Source: Citrus sinensis (lineage: Eukaryota > Streptophyta > Magnoliopsida > Sapindales > Rutaceae). Taken from it: a stretch of DNA of 64,000 nt. Below, in pieces: positions 1 to 8,777 of the stretch (positions are counted from its first letter, which is position 1; each line of letters starts with the position of its first letter). A program made the position numbers and the translations under genes. Where the stretch lies: NCBI RefSeq assembly GCF_022201045.2, contig NC_068558.1, forward strand, positions 44,791,001 to 44,855,000, in the 5' to 3' direction. The notes below the pieces were generated by a model. It saw only the letters and a list, made by a program, of their open reading frames with translations, was not told where the DNA came from and ran no database searches.

Positions 1-175
1 CCTTTATATATATATATAATAGTTTTCAGGTGCGAGATATTTTAAAATGAGGGAAAAGTTTGATAAAATTTTAAAATAATAGAATTTAAGTGGTTTAAAA
101 CTTAAAACGATTAAACCTTATAATTTATTCTTTTTCTCAAATTTTCCGCACCACGAAATTTTAGATTGAAACCTC

Positions 176-275
176 TCTGTTTGTTTGTATGTTCGCTGCC
201 ACCCCACCATGTTTGTATGTATGTTCGCTGCACCCCACCATGTTTGTATGTATGTTCGCTGCCACCCCACCATTT
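176..275. repeat. 33-bp minisatellite, three copies
   Basis: A unit containing TATGTTCGCTGCCACCCCAC is repeated three times in tandem. The equivalent place in the right-hand duplicate (about 17118-17153) has one copy, so the array expanded, or contracted, after duplication. Confidence 0.85.
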
Positions 276-1164
276 TAATTTTCTCATTCTATGTGATAAA
301 TCAATATTTTTTTATACGTCCTTAGTGTTACGAGAAAAACTTTTTATGTAGGGCCAAATGATTAGAGTACTGCCAATTTAACAGATTATTGAGGTAATAA
401 TTAATCATGCACAAGTATTTCTCCAAAGAACGCTCAAGGAAACTTGAGCAACATAGAGTTTTTTTTCTTCTCTTTAATACAAAATAAAGACAAGTAGCAT
501 CATTGTAGTTCTTAAGCGTGCATTTTTTTTTCTTCTCTTTAATACAAAATAAAGAAGTATTACATTTGCATATAAAGTAACATTATCTAGGTCATATTAC
601 TATTAAGGAAAATGCTATTTGCATATGAAAAATAAAGTAAGGATACTTGTACACAAAGACAAAATTAGTAAAATGAATAAGTTTGTTTTATAATGAAATG
701 TTTCTTATCTTTAATGACCATGTATAATTTTATGTACAAATAATATTACCTACCAAATGGTTATGCTACCTCGAATGGACGCAAAATTATTGGAATATAT
801 TAAAATCATGCATTGTATAACTTTTATTTTTGTTTATTTAATTTTGGCTTAAGAGAGAAGAAACAGATTAGCATGCTTTATTTGATTGAAAAAGACATTG
901 AAAATAGCATTCTTTGTGTTTCCACAAATGAAGTTATCCCCACAGATTTCAGTTTATTTGGAAATTTGACATCCACATGTTTATTTGGAATTTCGACATC
1001 CACATTCAACAATCCTTGAAAACGAAGACGGAAAAAGGAAATGAGTTGGAAGATGTTCACATAATTTCCCTTTCTCAATAACTACCACACCTCATCAAAA
1101 TTGAAGTCCCAACTCAGACATAACATATGCTCCCACACATACGTACGGTCCAGAAAGACTCAAC

Positions 1165-1549
1165 TAGGGTTGGCAATGGAACAGGATGGGATGAGATTTA
1201 CCAATCTCAGTATCCCATCCCATCCCGTATATGTAAATGAGATGAAAAAATGTTCCAGTCCCGTTTTTATATTTTTTTTTGGACAAAAATATATCTCAAT
1301 CCCGTCCCAAAAGAGATGGGATCTAGCGGTATCCCATCCCAATTAAAAAAATTTTCATTCTTAATCGGTAATGAAACGGGATGAGACGAAATTTGTCAAT
1401 CTCACTCTCGTCCTACATACGTAATTGGGATAAAATGTTCCACTCCCATCCCTAAATTTTTTTATGAGACAAAAATATGTCTCAATCTCGTCCCAAATGA
1501 GATGAGATCCCGCAAGATCCCATTTCATCGGGAAAAATTGCCATCCCTA
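1165..1549. mobile_element. hAT-type MITE (385 bp) with 8-bp target duplication
   Basis: The element begins TAGGGTTGGCAAT and ends ATTGCCATCCCTA, which are inverted repeats with one mismatch. It is flanked by a perfect 8-bp direct repeat GACTCAAC at 1157-1164 and 1550-1557. The duplicate at 17951-17958 has a single GACTCAAC and no element, so the empty site is visible in the same window. The interior repeats a CCCATCCC-type motif and has no transposase frame, so it is non-autonomous. An 8-bp duplication and this terminal sequence fit the hAT superfamily. Confidence 0.93.
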
Positions 1550-1707
1550 GACTCAACCATATACTTGTACTCTTGAATGGAAAATTTTGCCAGCATGTTT
1601 CCTTGTTTGTTGGGTCAAAAATAAAAGAAATTAGGGAAAAAGAAAAAAAGCAAATTGAATTTGTCAATGGAACGTAAAGATCACTTGACGTTTCCAATAA
1701 GGTATTT

Positions 1708-2400
1708 CATGACAAACACATTTTGAGAAAATCCTTTACACCAGGTCAGAAAGTACTTTTGTATAATTCTCGATTGCATCTCTTTCCACGTAAGTTACGT
1801 TCTCAATGGTCTGGTCATTTTATAGTTCGTACTGTCTTCCCTTATGGAACAATTGAGATTGAAAATCCTAAAAATGGTGATTTATTTAAGGTCAATGGTC
1901 AAAGATTAAAACTATTTTTAGAGTTAAGAACACCATAAGTTTAGGAGATACTTTTAGATGATCCTGTTTATCAGGATTAATTAAGTCCATTTTTGCACTC
2001 TTGTTTTATTTTAATAGTAGGTTTTCTTTTCTTTGTTTGTTTTTCTTTTCTAGTATTTTTCTTTTCTAATGTTTTCTTTTCATTTGACATTTTCTTTTAA
2101 GCTTTCACAGCCCATCTAGGTGTGTTCTCTCCAACTTTCTTTTTTATTATTTATGTTTTTATATTATTTTTACTATTTATTTTTCTCATTTGTTTGCATG
2201 CATATCTTTTGTTTGTGAAACATTGAGGACAATGTTCCAAATAAGTTTGGGGGTGGGAATAGTGTGTGCTTTGTTTGTTAAAAAATAAATAAAAATTGTG
2301 TGTGTGTGTGTGTGTTTTTTTTTTTTACGTGAAAAGCCAATGATAAGAACTTGATTGACAATGAATATGTTTTTTAGAAAGGGTTGAATATTGTCTTAGT
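1708..2400 (+). mobile_element. Ty3/gypsy retroelement fragment: integrase C-terminus and 3' internal region
   Basis: A frame open from 1705 to 1938 encodes the last part of a Ty3/gypsy polyprotein. It has the typical integrase C-terminal pattern [14 protein letters not shown], then [17 protein letters not shown] and VNGQRLK. After the stop, a pyrimidine-rich untranslated stretch leads to a purine-rich tract at 2249-2258 (TTTGGGGGTGGGAA core), which resembles a polypurine tract. No LTR was recognised after it. The fragment starts abruptly at the breakpoint with the duplicated host DNA, so gag, protease, reverse transcriptase and most of integrase are missing. It runs opposite to the gag remnant at 3008-4216. 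It is a dead remnant. Confidence 0.85.
2297..2326. repeat. (TG)n microsatellite followed by a T tract
   Basis: About nine TG dinucleotides are followed by a run of T. It lies within the retroelement-derived DNA. Confidence 0.9.
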
Positions 2401-3007
2401 TTATACTTGATTTTTGTGTTAGTTCATCTTGATTGAGATTTTTTAAACCATAAGCACTAATATCAATTCTTTCATAATTTTGACTTATAATTTTGACTTG
2501 AAATTTGAGATTGACGCAGCCTGAGTTGAGAATTTTAGATAGAGTAAATGAATGTTTGTCTTGATTCTTATCTCTACAATACAAAATAGTATACACGGCG
2601 CCAAAGTTAGAAATAACTACTTATAACCCTTAAGAGTGATGCTATCATTGAGTAATTTGGGCCTATGTACCACAAGTATGTAGAGAATAATCTACCATGA
2701 GAAGAATGCTACCTTAAGGGGTAGAGTGAAAGCTCCTAACTATGGTTTTAAAAAAAAAGAGAAGAAAAGAGAAAGAAAACGGAAAAAAAAGAAAGAAAAA
2801 TCAAGTGCATGTGTTGAAATTAAAAAAAATCAAAAGAAAATGCACATAAAAGCCTGTGAAAAAAAATTGGAGATTAAGATGATAAGATTAGTTTGACTTA
2901 CTCTTTTCTTTGTTTGAGGCGAAGGTTGTTGATATTGAAGATTTTGGGAATTGATTTCACACACACACACTACAAGAATCAAAAGAGAGCTGGAATTGAT
3001 AATTGAA
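2401..3007. other. Retroelement-derived or intergenic junction, no gene
   Basis: This AT-rich sequence includes an A/G-rich stretch at about 2748-2840. It lies between a + strand integrase fragment and a - strand gag fragment, so the orientation switch must occur here. I see no coding content that I can support. Confidence 0.5.
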
Positions 3008-4216
3008 TTAAAGTTGAAAAGCTTGTTGGGTTGACTGAATGAAACTTTGAAGTGTATCATCTAAATAAGGCTTTCTTTGTTGAGGTGCAACAAATTGAGA
3101 CATAGGTTGTTGGGCAGGAGGATATACTTGGTTATGAGGGACAAATTGTTGATTGGGCATGTTAAATTGTTGCCCTCCTTGGTTTGACAAAGGTTGATTT
3201 TGTTTTTAAGAAACATTAGGGTGATTTCTCTAATTATGATTATATGTGGATGACTATGGACTATTGGAGGTTTTCTCATATGATTGTAAGGCATGTACTT
3301 GCTCAGAATAAGCCTTTTGATAGGCTGGTAATGATGGACAATTATGTGCCGCATGAGACACGTTAGAACAAAGAGCACAAACCTCATTAGCTACACTAGG
3401 ATGATGATTCGTTGATTGGTTCAGAGCTAAGGCATCTACTTTCCTAGAAAGTGCAGCTATAGTGGATTTCACATCAAAATCATCCTTAACTTCATATAAC
3501 CCCTTTCTAGAAACTTGAGATGATTTTTCCCTTTGATTTGAAAAATCCCACTGTTGAGAATTTTCAGAAAGTGAATTAAAGAAATCCCATGCAACCCTTT
3601 CATGTAAGTTCAAAAATCTCCTACCATTCATATACTCTACCATATGACGATTTGACATGGTTAAACCATTATAAAAGCATTGTATAAGTCTCCATTTCTC
3701 AAAACCATGGTGGGGACACTTGATGAGTAAATCATTGAATCTTTCCTAGCACTCATAAAATTGCTCACCCTTTCTTTGATAAAAATCACTTATCTCTCTC
3801 CTAAGGGAATTTGTTTTAGACATAGGGAAAAACTTGGTGAGGAACTTATTACTCAATTCATCCCACGTAGTTATAGACCCAGCAGGAAGTGAATTCAACC
3901 AAGCTTTCGCTTTATCTTTTAATGAGAAAGGGAACATACGAAGCCTAATTGACTCATCATTAAAATTTTAAAAACGGAATGTAGAGCATATGTCAAGAAA
4001 TTTCTTAATGTGCAAATATGGATCATCTCTCTCTAACCCATGGAAAGATGGTAAAAGTTGAATGACTGAGGGCTTAAGTTCAAAGTGTGTTGCTGTAGTT
4101 TGTGGCAACACAATACATGATGGTCGGTTGGCTGCAAGTGGTGAAAAATGTTCTCTAAGGGTTTTATCTACTTGCACTGGTGGTAGTACTGGCAATAATC
4201 TATTTAGGTCATTCAT
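3008..4216 (-). pseudogene. Ty3/gypsy gag remnant
   Basis: Read on -, this encodes a plant gypsy-type gag. Near the start come LKPSVIQLLPSFHGLE and DDPYLHIKKFLD. Then come FPFSLKDKAKAWLNSLPAGS and ITTWDELSNKFLTKFFP, the hallmark of the retrotransposon gag domain. A zinc-knuckle-like CALCSNVSHAAHNC follows, and the end is Gln/Pro-rich. In-frame stops interrupt it, one after the FRF near 3968 and one after YEC near 3746, where TGG is probably now TAG. The frame is also lost near 3240. The downstream pol region is absent. It lies between the PBS/LTR on its right and the inverted junction on its left. It is inactive. Confidence 0.88.
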
Positions 4217-4539
4217 GACTTGAGAAGAACTAGCTTGACTACTATCAATTTTTTACTCTTTTTTAACCAAACGATTTGTTGAATCACGTTCCAAACACTT
4301 ATAAACTAACTAGACAAGGAAAGAAAGAAAAATAAAATAAATAAACCAACAAAAATGAGAATAAACGAAATTTTAAAATATAAGAAATCAAACAACCAAA
4401 CAATGAATTTAAAGACAAATAAAAGTTGTTTTTTAATAAAAAAATAAAAGACAACCTAAATTATAACTAGTGGAAGAATCAAATCAACCTAGATTAAACT
4501 GACTTTCTAACACAATCTCAGACAACAGCGCCAAAAACT
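4217..4539 (-). other. Retroelement leader and primer-binding region
   Basis: This is the untranslated leader between LTR and gag of the - strand element. Immediately inside the LTR, the - strand reads TTTTTGGCGCTGTTGTC (about 4520-4537). It resembles the TGGCGCCGTTGCC primer-binding motif common in plant Athila/Tat-type gypsy elements. The rest is A-rich and non-coding. Confidence 0.65.
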
Positions 4540-5840
4540 TGTTGTGAAAATTTTAATATACTCTCAAGCGCACGAATCTAGAATAGAGTAGTGGTAACGA
4601 GGTCGATCCCACATGGATTGTTATAAATTGAAAAGTCTAATTTAAATCTAAAATTAATATTAATTTTAACCTAGTTAAGCAAATTGAGTTTTAAGAGAAA
4701 TTAAACTAATTAAACTAAGAAAACAATTAAAGTAAATGAGATTTCAATAAGACAAAAATTACCAAGGTTTTGGAATCCACCACTATTCAACTAGTAATTA
4801 TCTAATTATTAATTAATCTCCAATTTTAAAGTGACAACTCGAAATCAATCTATGTCATCTCATGGATATAACAATTAAGTCTAAATAAAATTAATCTTAT
4901 GTAGATTCTTTTTCTGCTTAATAGTATAACATCTAAGAATCTCATGTAAACATATTGAATAACAAAGAGTCAAAGTTTCCCTAAGCACTCTATGTAAACA
5001 ATTTAATGAAAGACATAAAATCAAAGACAATAATGTATAAACTTTATAGATCCAAGCATAGATTTAATCAAATATTAATCCTAACAATCAATAATGCATG
5101 ACAAAATTGATGAAAAGATTTTATTAACATTCAATTAATCATGTGAAATAAAAATCATAATCATCAAAGAATATATATAGGGAATTAATTAAATAAAAAT
5201 AATTATTATTTCATTGAATAGGGTTTCATCTTTAACCTCAGTATAAGAAAATTAACTAGACATACTTAAATTGAGAGAAATAAAGCAAATAAAAACAGCC
5301 ATGGAGAAGCTGAATTGTTGCTGCCCTTCCCTGCCGAATCGCGTCTGCGTCCTCCCTTTTGTTTCCGTCCAGTGGCTCCTCCTTCTCCAAAAGCCAAAAC
5401 TCCCTTTTATAATCTTTAAAATGGGCCCCACCTCTTAAATCCTAAAGCCAAAAGCCTTGGCCTTTTACTTGATTTGCTCTCACACAAGTCCTGGGCACTT
5501 AGAATTGCTAAAAGACTTATTTTTCCATTTATAAAAGCCAAGTGTGGGTCCCTTCTTAAAGCTAAATCAATTTTTCTCCTTTGTTCGCATGTACATGATG
5601 AATTAATCTTGTTGAATTCAGTTCCTTGGCTTGATTTCCTCATGCACGTATGTCTAATTGCTTCCAAAAATCAATTAATCTTTAATGCTTACAAATTGAA
5701 CTCTTTTATGCTCTTTTTATCCATAATCTCCAATTAATTCCCTATTCAATAAAATAATTTAATTAATTAAAAATAACAAATTAAAATAACTACCAATTAA
5801 ATAATTAAGGGTAAAATATGTATATAAATTATGCTCATCA
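4540..5840 (-). mobile_element. Complete LTR (1301 bp) of the gypsy element
   Basis: On + the LTR starts TGTTGTGAAAATTTT and ends TATGCTCATCA, so it has the TG...CA termini of LTRs. Its inner edge abuts the primer-binding motif, so it is the 5' LTR of an element oriented on -. Its outer edge at 5840/5841 is exact, because sequence from 5841 matches the duplicate from 20021. The partner 3' LTR is not present in the window. A short frame at 5474-5737 lies inside the LTR and is not considered a gene. Confidence 0.82.
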
Positions 5841-6716
5841 ACGATGTATGTTATTTTCGCTCTCTTTGTAAGTTCTCATTTCTCAAAAGTACTGTAGAGC
5901 ATACTGTATTAGAATAACATAGTATGTAAGCTAATTTGAATTTTGTTTTCAACTTAAATGTTATAATGGTAATTATAATGGAAGAAAATGTAAATTATGT
6001 TGTTGCTTTTATGGTGCATTTATTTTTTATTTTTAGATCAAGGAATTAGAATCTCAAATTGAAATTATTGATAGTGTTTACTTGATAAACAGAAGGTGAA
6101 AATATAAGTGAAAGTGATGGGCTTTGTTGGACCAAAAATAAAATAGGTCCAATCAAGGCATAAATGAATTTAATCCCAATAAGACCCATCTAATAAATTT
6201 ACTCTCAATTAAGTCTACAAAGTGCTGAACAAATCACCTATAATAATCCTCCTAAGTAATAAAGCTTCAAAACCCAAAGGGTTCCAAGATCCAAGGCCAA
6301 AATTTATTCTAGAGTCCTAAGATCTATCCTAAGACAAACCACCTAGGATAATCCTCCTAAGTAACAAGACTTCAAAGCCTAAAAGGTCTCAAAGTCCAGG
6401 ACTAAAAGATTCTAAAGTCCTAGGACTAAAAGATTCTAAAGTCCTATGATCTTATCCTAAGACAAACCATCCAGAATAATCATCCTAGATGACGAGGTTT
6501 CAAAGCTCAAAAGGTACCGAGATCCTAGGCTTCTATCCTAAGACAAACTACTTAGGATAAATCTCCTACGTTCTAAGGTTCTCATCATCCCAGAGTTTTA
6601 GTAAAAATAACTTAAGGTTAAAACACTTCTTTCTTTATATATAGAGACAAACTTGTATATTCATGTGTCAATCAACATGGGCACAAACAAACAAGTGTTG
6701 CCAGACGTGATAAGAA
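5841..6716. repeat. Duplicated segment, left copy (part 2)
   Basis: This matches 20021-20873 with few substitutions. It contains diverged internal repeats of about 85 bp built on CCTAAGACAAAC and TCCTCCTAAGTAA motifs. A 24-bp piece (AGGACTAAAAGATTCTAAAG core) is doubled at 6396-6446 here but single in the other copy. There are no coding features. A TATATATAGAG motif near 6637 and the internal repeats would also fit an old LTR, but termini could not be fixed. Confidence 0.85.
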
Positions 6717-6787
6717 ACATCCTTTAGTCGTGTATTTTGTTCACTCTCACTGTACCCTCATCATGATTCTCCCATGTTTTTGGTCAG

Positions 6788-7194
6788 CATGCAAAGACAA
6801 GTATCTAGTTTTCGAGTTTGAAGATAATTATCTTGCTGTTTTGGAGAGAGAAATAGCAGTAGCTGCTTCATCATGCATTCTCAAAGATTATGGAATTCCG
6901 TCTGAAAGATCTTCTGATCTGTTGGAGCCATATGTGGATCCGTTTGGGGAAATCCAGGCAATAAATCAAGATTCAGGTGACAGCCCAGTTTCAGATTTGG
7001 AAATTGGTTTTGACGGACTTAAGTGGGCATAATCATGAGATGTTGACAGTTCAATCCAAAGACTCTCTCACGATCAGCCATGTGGGAACTGGGAAGACAC
7101 GGTGAGAGTGATACAGCCAACAGTGGACCACCAAGTCTCGATGTCGAGGCTTCCGCTTTCGGGTCCTTTCAAGGACAAAAAATGGGTTTTTTAA
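6788..7194 (+). pseudogene. Orphan terminal-exon remnant of an unrecognised gene
   Basis: A polypyrimidine stretch and AG at 6786-6787 precede a frame that looks like real coding sequence: CKDKYLVFEFEDNYLAVLER, then DLLEPYVDPFGEIQAINQD and SDLEIGFDGLKW. Two stops follow (7030-7032 and 7036-7038). The same frame then stays open as DQPCGNWEDTVRVIQPTVDH, then QVSMSRLPLSGPFKDKKWVF, ending at a natural-looking stop at 7192-7194. I do not recognise the family. No upstream exons are visible, because the duplicated segment ends 70 bp upstream. Most likely it is a captured or truncated gene fragment carrying two nonsense changes. Confidence 0.6.
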
Positions 7195-7820
7195 CAATTA
7201 TCATGGCCGGTTTTTCATTCTCTTTGTGGTTGGGTTTTTTGAGTTCGAACATCGAGCCAACAACTTCCTGCTTATCTTTTTTTTTTATTTTTTATGATTT
7301 TTTCAGCGAGAGCATTATTGTAGCAGAGGTTGCTATCATTAGCCATGAAAGCATCGGATGTAATGTTGTGACAATAAAATTATTAATTTTATTCATAATA
7401 GAAGTTAATAATGGTGAACATACTGCATTTTTTAGAGTATTCAAATAAAGTATTTTAAAATCCGATCCAGAACTTATTTTCTTATAATAATTAAAATTCC
7501 AATCACGTTACAAATTAACAAAATTTTAAATATTGAATAAAACTCCCATCTAATGTTTATTCATTTATTTTACTTACCGAAAGCAAACAGGAAGAATCGC
7601 AGAAACAGAAATCAAACAGAAACACAACCACCAAGTGATTTTTAAGTCATGAAACACAATCTTCATTTCAAGGGCAAAATCGTCAGACAACTTATGTCAA
7701 ACAAACTTTCCACGGCAAGTCTCTATCTCCTCATCTGGTCCCGTGTTATTAAAATCAGCACCGATATTCAGCACACAATAAGCACCACAGTAAGCCCCGA
7801 ACAGTGCGTTTTGTGTGCAA
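7195..7820. other. Intergenic, upstream region of the FRS pseudogene
   Basis: This is AT-rich sequence with T tracts. I see no gene. The last 250 bases are less AT-rich and lead into a TATA box, so they probably form the promoter of the next locus. Confidence 0.5.
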
Positions 7821-7829
7821 TATAAAAGG
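7821..7829 (+). promoter_or_regulatory. TATA box of the FRS locus
   Basis: TATAAAAGG is a good plant TATA box. It lies about 280 bases upstream of a non-coding exon that ends at a GT donor at 8102 and is spliced to an acceptor at 8766, just before the predicted start codon. Confidence 0.55.
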
Positions 7830-8777
7830 CCATTGTTTAAACAAACAAACACATTACACGCGCACCTCACGCATGCATCAGTCTCACTCTCATTCACACC
7901 AAACCCAATCCTCATTCAAGTTAGAAATCTGAACAACTATTTCTCCCAAGGCATTTTTTGTTTTACTTGTGGGCTGTTCCTCACAGTGTGAAATCCGTCG
8001 GCTCTCTCACGGTATATCATGCTCTTAGTTGTGTGAGGAATGGAGTTGCATCTTGGAGACTGACTTCACTCATCGTCGACTGCGGCAATCAATTTCTGCA
8101 GGTATGCATTGGATGCGTATATGCTGCAGATTAGGAGTTATAGAATCTTTGTTCAAGACGACTAGTTAAATCCTAGATGCACTAATTGCGATCGAGGATA
8201 TACTTTTTTTTAATTTCATTGAAAATGAAAAAAAAAAAAAAAAAGAACCCAGCCCCCAGGCCACGGCAGCAGGCCATTTCACTTTAGTTTCAATTTGCAA
8301 CCCATTATTTTAATTTAAATTAAGTTAAAAAAATTACTTAATGAAATGGAAAAATAAAAAATCAAGACAGTGATCGGCATTTTATCAGTAACGATTTGGC
8401 ATGCATTTTTGTCCCAATTAAAAAATCAGTACAATAACACATCATTCGATTTAATAGATTGGAATTGACAAATCATTTACACATTGCCTAAGTAATAGAA
8501 TGTTGTTTAATTGTCTAGTATATGCTGCAGATTCAACTGGTAATTGACACTGCCATAAATTATTCCATACTTATTTGTTTAATTTTCTATTACAAAGTTA
8601 ATAGTAAGCACGAAATAAATAAATATATACTGCAAATTCAACTGGTATATATTAAATTTGTGTTCACAATTTGCATAATTAGTTAGTTTAGTTTTGTAAG
8701 GTTGTGCTGAATTATTTGTATTTTGTTACTTTCATTTTGTCAATGTGAATTATTTCAATTTTGTAGAAATAAATAAT

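Larger units (their letters stand above)
1..1707. repeat. Duplicated segment, left copy (part 1)
   Basis: This segment matches about 16939-18115 in the same orientation. From about 560 to 1707 the two copies differ only by scattered bases and by a MITE at 1165-1549. From 1 to about 300 they are clearly more diverged. Identity ends at 1707 (18115 in the other copy), where retroelement sequence begins. No protein-coding gene is supported here; the short open frames are AT-rich and also appear in the other copy without conservation features. Because the right copy lies directly upstream of a YUCCA gene, this copy may lie upstream of a paralogue beyond the left edge (inference). Confidence 0.85.

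Noticed and set aside
878-1078. Short - strand open frame present in both duplicated copies (also 17676-17876)
   Set aside because: Its presence in both copies follows from the duplication. Composition is that of AT-rich non-coding DNA, and there are no family features.
5841-6716. Interpretation as a solo LTR
   Set aside because: Internal repeats and a TATA-like motif are suggestive, but no TG...CA termini or target duplication could be fixed, so it is listed only as part of the duplication.
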